Positions 1-15,000 of a DNA stretch of 64,000 nucleotides are shown here, one piece after another. Positions within the stretch are counted from its first letter, which is position 1. Every line of letters begins with the position of its first letter. The stretch is from Nocardia cyriacigeorgica (GTDB taxonomy: Bacteria; Actinomycetota; Actinomycetes; Mycobacteriales; Mycobacteriaceae): contig NZ_JAAGUY010000017.1 of NCBI RefSeq assembly GCF_010868145.1, positions 62,001 to 126,000 of the forward strand, in the 5' to 3' direction. The translations under genes and the position numbers were made by a program. The notes below the pieces were generated by a model. It ran no database searches. It saw only the letters and a list, made by a program, of their open reading frames with translations, and was not told where the DNA came from.

Positions 1-3000
1 GCGCACGGTGTTCGACGCGCCGACCGTCCGTGAGCTGGCCGGCCGGATCGGGGGAGCGGTAGCGGATTCGGCGCTGCCGCCGCTGATCGCACAGGACCGC
101 ACCGCACCGATCCCGCTGTCCATCGCCCAGCAGCGCATGTGGTTCCTCAACCGTTTCGATGCCGCGAGCGCGGGTTACAACATCCCGTTCGCTCTACGTC
201 TGACCGGGCCGTTGAACGTCGCCGCACTCACCGCGGCGATCGAGGACGTTATCGCCCGCCACGAAACCTTGCGCACGGTCTATCCCGAACACGACGGCGT
301 CGCCTCGCAACTCGTGCTTCCCGCCGGGTCGCAGCCGGTGCACCTCGAGCCGCTGCTGGTTACCGCCACCGAACTTCCGGGCCTGGTGGCCACGGCCGCC
401 CAGTCGGGCTTCGACGTCACCAGTGACGTGCCGGTCCGCATCGAGCTGCTGCGTGTGGCCGATGATGCTCCCCGCGCGCAACTCGCCCCGGCGACCTCCA
501 CCGGCTCCGCTACCGACACCTTCCTCGGCGAGCAGACCCATGTGCTCTTGTTCGTCGTCCACCACATTGCCGCCGACGGCTGGTCGTTCGCCCCGCTGAC
601 CCGAGACCTCGCCGCCGCCTACCTGGCGCGCTCCTCCGGTTCCGCACCGGCGTTCGCACCGCTCCCACTGCAGTACGCCGACTTCGCCCTCTGGCAGCGC
701 ACCGCACTCGGTGACGCCGCAGACCCGAGTTCCCGGCTGGCGCGGCAGCTCGCCTACTGGACCGAGCAGCTGTCCGGCCTCCCCGACGTCCTCACCCTCC
801 CCTCGGACCGCCCACGTCCGGCGATTGCCACCAACCGCGGCGGCGCGCTCACCGGCCACCTCGATGCCGAGCTACACCAGCGCATCCAGGAATTCGCCAC
901 CGAACACCGCGCGACACCGTTCATGGTGTTGCACGCCGCACTCGCGGTACTGCTGGCGCGTCTCGGTGGCACCGACGACATTGCGATCGGTACGCCGGTC
1001 GCCGGTCGCGGTGACGAGGCACTCGACGAGCTGGTCGGTATGTTCGTCAATACCCTGGTGCTGCGGACCCGGGTGCGCCCCGACGCCACACTGGCCGAGC
1101 TGGTCGAGCAGGCCAGAGCAGTGGACCTGGCCGCTTTCGACCACTCCGCTGTGCCGTTCGAGCAGCTGGTCGACGCGGTGAATCCGGTGCGTTCGCAGGC
1201 CCACGCACCGCTGTATCAGGTGGCGTTGACCTTGCAGAACCAGTCCAAGCCGGACTTCCGGCTCGACCGCCTCGGTATCTCCGCGCTCGAGGTCGGCGCG
1301 GCGCCGATCCAGCTCGACCTGGACTGGACGCTGACCGACCGATACACCACCGACGGTGCGGCCGACGGCATCGACGTTCACCTGCACTACGCCCTCGACC
1401 TGTTCGACGCCGATACCCCCGCCCGCTTCCTCACCGCATTCGAGCAGGTATTGCGCGCCCTGGTCGAGCATCCGGATGCGCTCGTCGGCGAGATCGAAGT
1501 GATGTCGTCGGCCGAGCGCGCTCTGCTGCTGTCGGAATGCAATGACACACACCGGCGGGTGCCCGTCGAAACACTGGACGACCTGCTCACCGCCCGCGTC
1601 GCCGCGACCCCGGACGCCATCGCGGTGGGTTTCGAGGGCTCCGTGCTGACGTATGCCGAGCTGGCGTCGAAGGCGAACCGCCTGGCCCGCAAGCTCATCG
1701 CCGAGGGCGCGGGACCGGAGACGATCGTCGGGCTCGGTGCCCTGCGTTCGATCGACATGCTCGTCGCCATGTACGCGATCGTGCGTGCGGGCGCCGCCTA
1801 CGTACCGATCGATCCCGAACACCCCGCCGATCGCATCGCACAGGTGGTCGAGGGCGCGGCGCCGCTGCTCGTGGTGCAGACCGGCGGTGCCCAGCTGCCG
1901 GAACTCACTGTGCCCGTGCTCGATTACCCGAACATCGACCTGTCCGGATACGACGATTCACCGGTGACCGACGCCGAGCGCACACATCCGCTGCGCCCGG
2001 ACAACGCCGCCTACGTGCTGTTCACCTCCGGCTCCACCGGCCGCCCCAAGGGCGTGTCCGTCTCGCACCGCGCGATCACCAATCAGCTGCGCTGGCTGGA
2101 GGCCAGGTACGAGGTCACCGATCGGGACCGGCTGTTGCAGCGCGCCCCGCTCACCTTCGACGTCTCGGTGTGGGAGTGCTTCCTGCCGGTGACGGTCGGC
2201 GCGCCGCTCATCATGGCGCGGCCGAGCGGGCATCTCGACCTCGAATATCTGGCCGGCCTGCTGCGCGAGCACCAGGTCACCTTCGCCGAATTCGTGCCCT
2301 CGGTGCTTGCGGCGCTGGTCGGTGAGGGCATGGGCGACACACTCGGTTCCCTGCGTCATCTGCACTGTGGCGGTGAAGCATTGACCCCGGACCTGCTCGC
2401 CGCGCTGCGCGACGGGTTTCCCGGTACCGTGCACAACTCCTACGGACCCACCGAGGCCGCCATCTCAGCGGTATTCCACGAGTTCACCGATCCGGCCTCG
2501 GAATCGGACCGGGATGTGGCGATCGGGCGTCCGTGCTGGAATACCCGCGCCTACGTGCTGGACGCGCGGCTGCGTCCGGTACCGATCGGTGTCACCGGTG
2601 AGCTCTACCTCGCGGGTGAGCAGTTGGCCCGTGGCTACCAGGGTCGGGCGGCGCTCACCGCGGAACGATTCGTCGCCGATCCGTTCGGTGCGTCCGGCCG
2701 GTTGATGTACCGCACCGGCGACCTGGTGCGCTGGAACCGCCACGGCGATCTGGTGTATCTGGGCCGCAATGATTTCCAGGTGAAGCTGCGCGGTCAGCGG
2801 ATCGAGCTCGGCGAGATCGAGGCGGCGCTCACGTCGGTGGCTGGGGTGAACAACGCGGCTGTCGTCGCGGCTCGTGACAGCGCGGGGCAGGACTGTCTGC
2901 TCGGCTATGTCAGCGGTGAATCGCTTTCTGTCGAAGCCGTACTCGATGACGTGCGTGGGCGGCTTCCGGCGTACATGGTGCCCGCACATCTGATGGTGCT

Positions 3001-6000
3001 GGACGAGATGCCGTTGACCACGGCAGGCAAGCTCGACCGCAAGTCGCTGCCGGCCGTCGAGGTCGCCGGCACCGGCGCCGCCTTCCGTGCTCCGCGCGAA
3101 GGTGCGGAATCGGTGCTGGCCGCGCTGATCACCGACCTGATCGGCACCGCCACACCACTCGGCGCCGACGACGACTTCTTCGTCCGCGGCGGTAACTCGC
3201 TGCTGGCCATGCGTCTGGTCGCGCGCGCCAATGCGGCGTTGGGCTCGGCATTGACGGTGCGTGAGGTATTCGAGGCGCCGACCGTCGCCGGACTCGCGGT
3301 GCGTGTCGCGACGGGGACCGCCGCTGACCGCCCCGCTCTCGTGGCCGGCCCGCGACCGGCCCGTATCCCGTTGTCGCTGGCACAGACCCGGATGTGGCTG
3401 CTCAACCGCATCGATCCGGATTCGGCGGTCTACAACATCCCGATCACCATCCGGTTGACCGGCGAGCTGGACGTGCCCGCACTGCGCGCCGCCTTGCGGG
3501 ACGTGGTGCATCGCCACGAATCGCTGCGGACGGTCTTCCCCGCAGACGCCGATGGTCCCACCCAGGTGGTGCTCGCCGCGCTCCCCGCCGGTGAACTGGA
3601 GCTGCGTCCCGTCGATGCCCCCGAAGCGGATCTGACCGCCTCGGTGATCGCCTCCGTCTCCGGTGGTTTCGACTTGCGCACCCGCATCCCGGTGCGCGCG
3701 ACGCTGTTGCGCGTCGCTCCGGACGACCATGTCCTCGCCGTCGTCGTGCATCACATCGCCGCGGACGGCGTGTCGACCGCACCGCTGGCCCGCGACCTGA
3801 TGACGGCCTACACCGCCCGCACCGCGGGCACCGGCCCCGACTGGTCGCCACTGCCGGTGCAGTACGCCGACTTCACGCTCTGGCAGCACGCCGCACTCGG
3901 TTCGGCCGACAATCCGGATTCGGTACTTGCCGGGCAGATCGCGCACTGGCGCAACGAGCTCGCCGGCCTGGCGCCGGTGCTGGAGCTGCCCGCCGATCGA
4001 CCCCGGCCCGCGGTGGCCTCGGGCCGAGGAGCCACGGTGGAGTTCGGTATCGGCGCCGATCTCGCAGGACGGATCGCCGACCTTGCCAAGGCACATGGTG
4101 TGTCGTCGTTCATGGTCGTGCACGCCGCCTACGCCACGCTGCTCGGCCGTCTGGCGGGTGTCGACGACATCGCCATCGGTACGCCGGTGGCGGGCCGGGC
4201 CGAGGAAGCGCTGGATGAGCTGGTCGGCATGTTCGTCAACACACTGGTGCTGCGGACCAGGGTGGATGCCGACCGGTCCTTCACCGACCTGCTCGCCGCC
4301 GTGCGTGCGGCCGATGTGCGTGCCTTCGCGAACGCCGAACTGCCCTTCGAGCGTCTGGTGGAGGAGTTGGATCCGGTCCGCTCCCAGGCGCATTCTCCGA
4401 TCGTGCAGGCCCTGCTGACCTTCGAGCACCGTGACGACACCACTGTGCGGCTGCCCGGTCTCGAGGTCGCCGGATATCCCATCGACAACCAGGTCGCCCA
4501 GTTCGACCTCGCGCTCGAGCTCAGCGAACAGGCCGATGCGGACGCGACCGTCCTGCGCGGTGTGCTGCGCTACGCCACCGACCTGTTCGACCAGAGCACG
4601 GCGCAGGGGTTCGCGGCCCGCTTCGTGCGGGTGCTGGAGGCTGTCGTAGCTGCGCCGGAACTGCCGGTCGGTGATATCGACTTGCTCGATGACGCCGAAC
4701 GGGCCACCCTCGAACGCTGGAACGACACCGCACACGCGGTCGACCCGACGGCCACCCTGATCTCCCTGTTCGAGGCCCAGGCCGCCCGCACCCCGGACGC
4801 CACCGCCGTCACCTTCGAGGGGGCAAGTCTCTCGTACGCCGAGTTCTCGGCCCGAGTCCACCGACTGGCCCGCTGGCTGGTGGACCAGGGCGTCGGCGCG
4901 GAATCGGTCGTCGCGTTGGGTATGCGCCGGTCAATCGACCTGGTCACCGCCATGTACGCGGTGGTCGCCGCGGGTGCCGCCTACCTGCCGTTGGACCCGG
5001 ACCATCCCGCCGAACGCACCGAATACGTGCTCACCACCGCGCGCCCGGTATGCGTACTCACCTCCGGCGTCGATCTGGACGCGGGCGCCGCTCGTCAGGT
5101 CCGAATCGATCGGCTCGACCTGTCCGGCTACCGGTCGCATCCGCTGACGTCCGCCGACCGGATCGGCGCCATCACCCCCGGCAACACCGCCTACATCATC
5201 TTCACCTCCGGCTCCACCGGCCGACCCAAGGGTGTCGCGGTCCCACACCACGCCATTGTCAACCGGCTGGTGTGGATGCAGGACGAATACGCGCTGACCA
5301 CGGGGGACGCCGTGGTGCAGAAGACTCCCGCGACCTTCGACGTCTCGGTCTGGGAGTTCTTCTGGCCGCTCCAGATCGGCGCCCGTCTCGTGATCGCGCG
5401 CCCCGACGGTCACCGCGACGCTGGGTATCTGGCGCGCCTGATCCGCGACGAGCGGATCACCGTCGCGCATTTCGTACCGTCGATGCTCGCGGTGTTCGTC
5501 GACGCGCAGGTGGCCGACACGACGGCGCTGCGATTGCTGTTCGCCTCGGGTGAAGCCTTGCCCGCCGCCACCGCCCAACGCGCCCGCGAGCTGACCGGCG
5601 CGCAGGTGCACAACCTCTACGGTCCCACCGAAGCCGCCGTCGACGTCACCTTCCACGAGGTCACCGACGACGATCAGGTATCCGTGCCGATCGGCCGTCC
5701 GGTTGTCAATACCGGTCTGCTTGTGCTGGATTCGCGGATGCGTCACGTCCTGCCGGGGGTGGCGGGTGAGCTGTATCTGAGTGGATCCCAGCTGGCCTCC
5801 GGATATGTGGCACGGCCGGAGCTCACCGCCGAGCGCTTCGTGGCGAATCCGTTCGGCGCGCCCGGCGAGCGGATGTACCGCACCGGCGATCTGGTGCGCC
5901 GGCGTGCCGACGGCGAGGTGGAGTACTTGGGCCGCACCGACTTCCAGGTGAAGGTGCGTGGCCTGCGAATCGAGCTGGGGGAGATCGAAACGGCGCTGAC

Positions 6001-9000
6001 GGGACTGGATTCGGTCAGCCGCGCGGTGGTCGTGGTGCGATCGGATGAGCGGCTGGGCGACCAGTTGGTGGCCTATCTGGTGCCCGCAGGCAGTGTCGAT
6101 GTCGATGCGGTCCGCGAAGAACTCGCCGCCGAACTCCCCGCCTATATGGTGCCCGCCGCGTTCGTCACCCTCGACGACCTGCCGCTCAATTCCTCCGGCA
6201 AGCTCGATCGCAACGCCCTGCCCGCACCGTCTTTCACCGCGGCCCCCTTCCGCGCCCCCGCCGCAGGCATCGAAGAGACCGTCGCCGCGATCGTCGGCGA
6301 GCTTCTCGGTGCCGATCGGATCGGCGCCGACGACGACTTCTTCGCCCTCGGCGGCAATTCGCTCATCGCCACCAGGGTAGCGGCCCGGCTGGGTGCCGAA
6401 CTGGACGCCGAGATCCCGGTGCGGTTGCTGTTCGAAGCACCGACGGTGGCCGGGCTCGCGGCCCGCGTCGCCCGGTTGCGCGGCAGCGGCGGCAGGGCCG
6501 CACTGACCCGCAGGCCGCGGCCGGAGACGCTGCCGCTCTCGCCTGCACAGCAGCGCATGTGGTTCCTCAACCGGTTCGATCCCGAGGAGACGGTCAACAA
6601 CATCCCGGTAGCGATCCGTCTGACCGGCAGCCTCGATATCGATGCGCTGACCGCCGCCGTCGCCGACGTGGTCGGCAGGCACGAAACCCTGCGCACCGTC
6701 TATCCGGATAACGACGGTGTCGGCAGCCAGCGCGTGCTCGAACCGGCGCAGGTGCCCGCGATCGCAGCGCTCGATGCCGAGCGGGTCGCCGAAGCGATCG
6801 CCGAATTCGTCGGCACACCCTTCGATGTGACGAGCGCGGTCCCGGTGCGGATCGGCCTGGCCCGGCTCGCCGGACACGAACACGTCCTCGTCCTGGTGGT
6901 GCACCACATCGCCGCCGACGGCTTCTCCATGGGCCCGCTGGCCCGCGATATCGCGATCGCCTACGCCGCCCGTGCTGCCGGCGCCGCGCCGGGGTGGGCC
7001 GAGCTTCCGGTGCAGTACGCCGATTACGCACTGTGGCAGCGCGAAACGCTGGGCGCCGAGGACGATCCGGCGGCACCGGCCGCTGCCCAGCTGGCCTATT
7101 GGCAGCAGACCTTGCGTGGCCTGCCCGCCCAGCTCGACCTGCCCGCCGACCGCCCCCGCCCCGCCGTCGCCTCTCATGCGGGTGCGAGCGTCTCGATCGC
7201 CATGAGCGACGACCTCCGCGCACGGATCGCGGCCCTGGCCGCCGGCACCGACACCACCCCGTTCATGGTGGTGCACGCCGCGTTCGCGGTGCTGCTCGCT
7301 CGCCTGTCCGGCACCACCGACATCGCGATCGGCGCACCCGTCGCCGGACGCGGTGACGCCGCACTGGACGACGTGGTCGGCATGTTCGTCAATACCGTGG
7401 TGCTGCGCACCGAGGTCGACGCCGCCACCGGCTTCGCCGAGCTGCTGCACCGGGTCCGCGACCGCGACCTGGATGCCTTCGCCTACGCGGACCTGCCGTT
7501 CGAGCGGCTGGTCGAGGTAGTCGATCCGCCGCGCTCGCAGGCCAGGCATCCGCTGTTCCAGGTCGCGCTGTTCTTCCAGAACCTGGAGCCGGTGCGGCTC
7601 GAGCTCGACGGTCTCACCATCACCGAATACGACGGGCCCGGCTATGAAACCACCCGCTTCGATCTGCAGCTGACCGTCAGCGACGAACAGCTTCGATTCG
7701 GTTACGCCACAGATCTTTTCGACACCGACACGGTCATCGGTTTCGGTACCCGGTTCTTGCGCCTGCTGGCCGAGGTGACCGCGGAGCCGAACCGTCCGGT
7801 CGGCGATATCGACCTGTTCGCGTCCGGGGAACGCCACCGGGTGCTCACCGAATGGAACGATTCGGCGCACACCGCCTACGTTCCGGAACTGCTGCTCGAC
7901 GAATTCGAGGCGCAGGCCACCGCGACACCCGAAGAGCCCGCGCTCGTCTACGTCCCCGACGACGGTTCGGCCACCGTCACCCTCGGCTACGGCGACCTCG
8001 ACCGGCGCGCCAACCAGCTGGCCCGTCACCTCATCGACCTCGGGGTCGGGCCGGAATCGCTGGTGGCGCTGTCGATTCGCCGATCCGTTGACCTCGTGGT
8101 CGCCATGTATGCGGTGCTGAAGGCTGGCGGCGCGTACGTGCCGATCGACCCCGACCATCCGGCCCAGCGCATTGCCCACATCCTCGACACCGCCCGGCCT
8201 GCCGCGCTGCTCACCACAGAACGTGACCAGATCGATTACCAGGGGCAGACGGTATTCGTCGATACCGTCGCGTTGACCCGCCGATCCGACGAGCCGATCG
8301 CCGCCGACGAACGCACCGCCGTCTTGCGGCCGCAGCATCCGGCCTATGTGATCTTCACGTCCGGTTCGACCGGAAAGCCCAAGGGCGTGACGGTGTCGCA
8401 CGCCGCGATCGTCAACCAGATGAACTGGATGCAGGCCGAGTACCGGCTCGCCGGCGACGACGTGTACCTGCAGAAGACCGCGACCACCTTCGACGTGTCG
8501 CTGTGGGGCTACTTCCTGCCGCTGCGGGTGGGCGCGACGGTCGTGCTCGCCACCCCGGACGGACACCGCGATCCCGGCTACCTCGCCGAGGTGATCGGCG
8601 GATACGGCGTCACCGTCACCGATTTCGTGCCCTCCATGTTGAGCGTGTTCGCCGGGCATGTGGGCACGGCGGGACCGACCGGCGCCCTGCGGTCGTTGCG
8701 CACGGTGTTCGTCATCGGCGAGGCACTACCCGCCGAGACCGTACGGGCCTTCGGCGCGGTGAGCCGGGCTGCATTGCACAACCTCTACGGGCCAACCGAG
8801 GCCGCGGTCAGCATCACCTACCGCGAAGTCACCGGCGAGGTCGACCGCACCGTCATGCCGATCGGCAATCCCGAATGGAACAGCCGCGTCTATGTGCTGG
8901 ACGGGCGGCTGAGGCCGACGTTGCCCGGCGTCGCGGGCGAACTGTATCTGGCGGGCACGCAGCTGGCGCGCGGCTATCACGGACGTGCGGCCATCACCGC

Positions 9001-12000
9001 CGACCGGTTCGTCGCGAACCCGTTCGGCGAACCCGGCGAGCGGATGTACCGCACCGGTGATCTGGTGCGCTGGGAGCACACCGCGTCCGGCGCGGAACTC
9101 GTGTACCTGGGCCGCACCGATTTCCAGGTGAAGTTCCGTGGTCAGCGCATCGAGCTCGGCGAAATCGAAGCGGTGCTCGCGGCCGCACCGGGTGTGGCAC
9201 AGGCCGCGGCTCGGGTCGCCGACGAGCATCTGGTCGGTTATGTCATCACCCAGCCGGGTGCCGTCGTCCGCGACACCGAGCTGCTGCGTGCCGCGGCGGC
9301 CGCACTCCCGTCGTACATGCTGCCGTCGACGGTCATGGTGCTTGACTCCTTCCCGCTCAATTCGTCCGGAAAGCTGGACCGCTCCGCCCTGCCCGACCCG
9401 GTATTCGACCGTGTCGCCTATCGCGCCCCGGTGACTCCGGCCGAACGGCTGGTCGCCGAGGCTTTCGAGAGTGTGCTCGGTTCCGGCCCGGTCGGCGTCG
9501 ACGACGGCTTCTTCGACCTCGGCGGCAACTCGCTCACCGCCACCCGCGTGCTGGCCCGGCTGGGTGAGCGGCTCGGCCGACGGGTGCCGGTGCGGCTGCT
9601 GTTCGAAGCGCCAACCGTGCACGGGCTGGCCGCGCGACTAGGCGATGCCGGTGAGCAGGTGATCGCACTGGTCGCGGGCCAACGTCCGGAACGGATTCCG
9701 CTGGCGCCGGTGCAGCGCGGCATGTGGTTCCTCAACCGGCTCGACCCCGCGTCGGCGGCGCACAACATTCCCGTGGCGGTGCGTATCCGCGGCGAACTCG
9801 ACACCGACGCCCTGGTTGCCGCGTTCGATGACGTGATCGCCCGGCACGAGGTGTTGCGGACGATCTACCCCGTCGATAGCACCGGCACCGGTCATCAGAT
9901 CGTGCTTCCGGGTGAGTCCGCGCGGGTCCGGCTCGCGGTCGAGTCGCTCACCGGATCGGTCGAGGACCGGATCGACGCGTTCATCGGCACGGGATTCGAC
10001 GTCACCACCGAGGTCCCGGTTCGCGCGGTGCTGCTGCGTGAACACGACCGCAGTCATGTGCTCGTCGCGGTCGTACACCACATCGCCGCCGACGGCTACT
10101 CCATGAACCCGCTGCTGCGAGATCTGCTGGCGGCCTACCTGTCCCGGGTCCTCGGTAGTACACCGATGTGGCCACAACTGCGGGCCCAGTATGCCGATTA
10201 CGCCTTGTGGCAGCACACCGCTGTGGACTCTGTGGCGGCCGAGCAGCTCGCCTACTGGGCCGACACTCTGCGGGACCTCCCCGAAGAACTGGCCTTGCCG
10301 ATGGATCGGCCGCGTCCTGCCGTCGCCTCCAAGCAGGGACGCAGCATCCGGGCCCGCATCGGTGGTGGTGTGGGAGCCCGCGTGCGGGAGATCGCGGCTC
10401 GGCACAACGCCACCCCGTTCATGGTGCTGCACGCCGCACTGGCCGCGCTGCTGGCTCGGCTCTCCGGTGGTACCGATATCCCCATCGGCACACCGGTCGC
10501 AGGTCGCGGAGTCGCCGCGCTGGACGATCTGGTCGGCATGTTCGTCAACACCCTGGTGTTGCGCACCCAGCCCGAACTCGACCTCTCCTTCGCCGAACTC
10601 CTCGACCGGACCCGCGACGCCGATATCGCGGCCTTCGCCAACGCGACGGTGCCGTTCGACCAGGTGGTCGACGAACTCGGTGCCGAACGCTCGCAGGCCC
10701 GCCATCCGCTGTTCACGGTCGCACTCAACTACCTGAACACCGGCGCCGACACATACGCCGTGCCCGGCTTGGACCTGACGCCGGTGCCGTTCGACGAGCC
10801 GGTGGCGCGGTTCGATCTCCAGTTCACCGTCGCCGCCGAACTCGACGACGACGGTCACCTCGGCATCGAACTCGACTACGCCACCGACCTGTTCGACCGC
10901 TCCACCGCGGCGGGCCTCCTGCGACGATTCGGCCGCCTGCTCGCGACGCTCACCGCCGAACCCGACCGGCCGATCGGCGCCGCTGATCTGCTCGCACCCA
11001 TCGAACGTGCGGAACTGCTTGCACGTCGCGGTGCCGCACCCGTGCCGCCGTGCACCCTCGCCCAGCTCATCGCGAGCGCCGTCGCCGCCGATCCCGACGC
11101 CATTGCCGTCGCCGCCGGTGACCGGGAGCTGACCTATCGCGCGATGGACGAGCAGTCCTCGCGGCTTGCCCGCCTGCTCATCGGAGCAGGCATCGGCGCA
11201 GAGGACGTGGTGGCGGTCGCCATTCCGCGGTCCGCGGAATCAATGCTCGCAGTGTGGGCGGTGGCCAAGACCGGTGCCGCCTTCGTTCCGGTCGACCCGA
11301 CCTACCCGGCCGAACGCATCACCCACATGCTGGCGGACTCCGGTGCCGCCCTCGGGCTCACTACCGCCTCCTCGCGTGCCGCGCTCCCCGACGGCGCCGA
11401 GTGGCTGGTGGTGGATGCACCCGCCACCGCCACCCGGCTGTGGCACACCAGCGCCGCGCCGATCGCCGCCACCGAACTGGTGCGCCGGATACGAATCGCC
11501 AACCCGGCCTGGATGATCTATACCTCCGGTTCCACCGGTGTGCCCAAGGGCGTCGTCGCGACGCATGCCGGGATCGCCGGTGTCGCGGTCGCGCAACGTG
11601 ATCGGTATCAAGTCGGCCCGGACTCGCGCGTCCTGCACGTCGCCTCACCGAGCTTCGACGCCTCCATGCTGGAGCTGTTGCTCGCGCTCGCCGCGGGCGC
11701 GACGCTGGTCATCGCTCCGGCCGGGGTGTACGGCGGCAGCGAGCTGACCGCACTCATCCGGGACAAGCGGGTGAGCCACGCCTTCCTCACCCCGGCCGTC
11801 CTGCACACGCTCGACCCCGAGGAAGTGGACTGCCTCATCCGGCTCACGGTCGGTGGCGAATCGTTCGGCCCGGAGGTGGTGCGCCGCTGGTCTCGCGGAC
11901 AACGGCACTTCCACAACACCTACGGCCCGACCGAAACCACCATCATCACCACGATCAGCGCACCCATGCGTCCCGGCGACCCGTTCGATATGGGTAGGCC

Positions 12001-15000
12001 GATCCACGGCATGTCGGCTGTCGTACTCGATGAGCGGTTACAGCCGGTGCCCGTCGGTGTCACCGGTGAGCTGTACCTGCGCGGCCACGGCCTTGCTCGC
12101 GGCTACCACGCGCGGGCAGCGCTGACCGCGCAGCGGTTCGTCGCCGATCCGTACGGTGCGGCAGGTGGACGGCTGTACCGCACCGGCGACCTGGTGCGCT
12201 GGACAACTTCCGGCGCGATCCAGTACGTCGGCCGCTCCGACCAGCAGGTGAAGGTGCGTGGCCTGCGCATCGAACTCGGTGAGATCGATGCCGTGCTTGC
12301 CGCCCATCCCAGCGTGGAATACGCGGTGACCGTCGGCCATACCAGCGCCGGGGCCACCGCCCTGGTGTCCTATGTCGTCGCCGCACCCGGCCACACCATC
12401 GACACCGCCGCGCTCATCGCACACGCTGCCAGGTCCCTGACCGCCTACATGGTGCCGAGCGCCATCATGGTCCTCGATGAGCTGCCGCTGACGCCGGTGG
12501 GCAAGCTGGATCGGAAAGCGCTGCCGAAGCCCGAGATCCGCACGGCGGCATTCCGTGCTCCGAATACCGCGACGGAACGGACTGTCGCGGCGGTCGTCGC
12601 CGCGGTCCTCGGCTCGGCAGACGCAACTGATGGCGCAGCCTCGCCCGAGGACATGGGCGCCGGTTCATCCGCTGTGATCGGCCTGGACGACGACTTCTTC
12701 GCGCTCGGCGGAAATTCGCTCACAGCAACGCAGTTGGCCGCCCGGCTCGGCGGCGCGCTCGGAACCTCGGTCGGCGTGCGGACAGTATTCGAGCACCCGA
12801 CCGTCGCCGCGCTCGCCGCTGCACTCGACGCGACGCGGGACACCGGAGAACCCGCACGTCCAGTGCTGGCCCGCCGCACCACCGACGACCCGGTCCCGCT
12901 CTCGCTCGCCCAGCAGCGCATGTGGTTCCTTAACCGCCTCGACCGCCAGTCCACGGCCTACAACATCCCGCTGGCCGTGCGCTTGACCGGCGACCTGGAC
13001 GTGTTCGCCCTCAACGCCGCCATCACCGATGTGGTGCAGCGGCACGAGGTGCTGCGCACCGTATACCCGCAGCAGCAGGCGGGGCCGGTGCAGGTCGTGC
13101 TGCCGATCGACCAGGCGGGCACACCGGTGCTTGTGCCGATCGCGGTGACCGCCGACGATCTCACCGCCGCGGTCGCGAACTTTGTCGGCGACGGTTTCGA
13201 CGTCACCGATACAGTGCCGATCCGCGCCAGGCTGCTGGCCCTCGGCCCGGCCGCGCATGTGCTCGTTGTGGTCGTGCACCACATCGCCGCGGACGGCTCC
13301 TCGCTGGCACCGCTGGCGCGCGATGTGATGGTCGCCTACGCGGCCCGCAAGCACGGCGCCGTGCCGGACTGGGCTCCGCTGCCAGTGCAGTACGCCGATT
13401 ACAGCCGCTGGCAGCGGGAACTGCTCGGCAGTGAGGACGATCCAGCATCGCTGATCTCCCGTCAGCTCGATTTCTGGACGGATACGCTGGCCGGGCTACC
13501 CGCGCAGCTGGCACTACCGGCCGACCGGCCAAGGCCCGCGGTCGCGTCCACCCAGGGCAGGCATCTCGATGTCACCATCGACGCCGCGCTGCACGCCCGG
13601 CTCGCCGACCTCGGCCGTGACAGCGGCGCCACCCTGTTCATGGTCACGCATGCCGCGTTCGCGGTTCTGCTGGCGAGGCTGTCGGGGACTTCCGATATCG
13701 CGGTCGGCACGCCGGTCGCCGGGCGTGGGGAAGCCGCGCTCGACGAGGTCGTCGGCATGTTCGTCAACACCCTCGTGCTGCGCGCCGAGGTGGACGCGGG
13801 TGCGAGTTTCATCGAACTGCTCGACCGGGTGCGCGCCGCCGACGTCGCCGCTTTCGCCCATGCCGACGTCCCGTTCGAGCGGCTGGTGGAGGTACTCAAC
13901 CCGGAACGCTCCACCGCGCGGCATCCGCTGTTCCAGGTCGGCTTCTCCTTCCACAACCAGGTCGAGGCCGATTTCGCGCTGGACGGATTGACGGTCACCG
14001 CCGCTGATTTCGACTCCGAGGTCTCGCAATTCGATCTGCACCTGGTGGTGACCGACCGCTACCACGCCGACGGAACCCCGGCCGGGATGGCGGCCACACT
14101 CACCTACGCCACGGCACTGTTCGACGAGTCGACCGTCGCCGGATTCGCGGGCCGATTGCACCGCCTGCTCGCGGCGATCTGCGCGACCCCGCAGGCGCCG
14201 GTCGGTGATCTCCCGCTGCTCGATCCGGCCGAATCCGAACGCGTCCTGCGCGTCTGGAACCAGGCCGAGCACGAGTTCGCCCCCGCGTTGCTGACCACCG
14301 CTTTCGAATCGCAGGCGGCGCGCACTCCCGGTGCGATCGCGCTGCTCGCCGCCGATGCCGCTCTCACCTACGGCGAATTCGGTGCCAGGGTCAACCAGCT
14401 GGCGCGCGTGCTCATCCAGCATGGTGTCGGGCCGGAAACGCTGGTGGCGTTGGCGATTCCGCGCAGCGTCGATCTCCTGGTGGCCATGTACGCCGTGGTC
14501 ACGGCGGGCGGCGCGTACGTCCCGCTGGATCCGGCGCATCCACTGGACCGCACCGCCGCGGTGCTCTCGGCGGCCTCGCCTTCGCTGGTGCTGACCTCGG
14601 CTCGCGCGCCGATGGTGTTGCCGGGGGAGCTCGAGCCGCCGGTGCTGGATATTCGGACCGCCGGCGTCGCGGCGGCCGCGTCCGGACCGGTGTACGCGCA
14701 TGAGCGTCGGGGCTCGCTCGCTCCGTCGAACACGGCGTACGTCATCTTCACCTCCGGTTCCACCGGCATACCAAAGGGCGTTGCTGTCCCGCACGTCGCG
14801 GTTTCGCACCAGCTGGACTGGATGCAGGCCGAATACGGTCTCGCTGTAGGTGATTCGGTCCTGCAACTGACCTCGGCCGCATTCGATCTGTCGATCTGGG
14901 AACTGTGGTGGGCCACCCGCACCGGCGCCCGCATCGTGCTGGCACAGCCGGATGCCCACCGCGACCCGAACCGGCTGCTCGGCCTCATCGACCACACCTC

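Noticed and set aside
4931-8659. 1242-codon open frame on the minus strand
   Set aside because: It lies fully inside the NRPS, antisense to recognisable C-A-T motifs; long antisense frames are expected in such GC-rich repetitive coding DNA.
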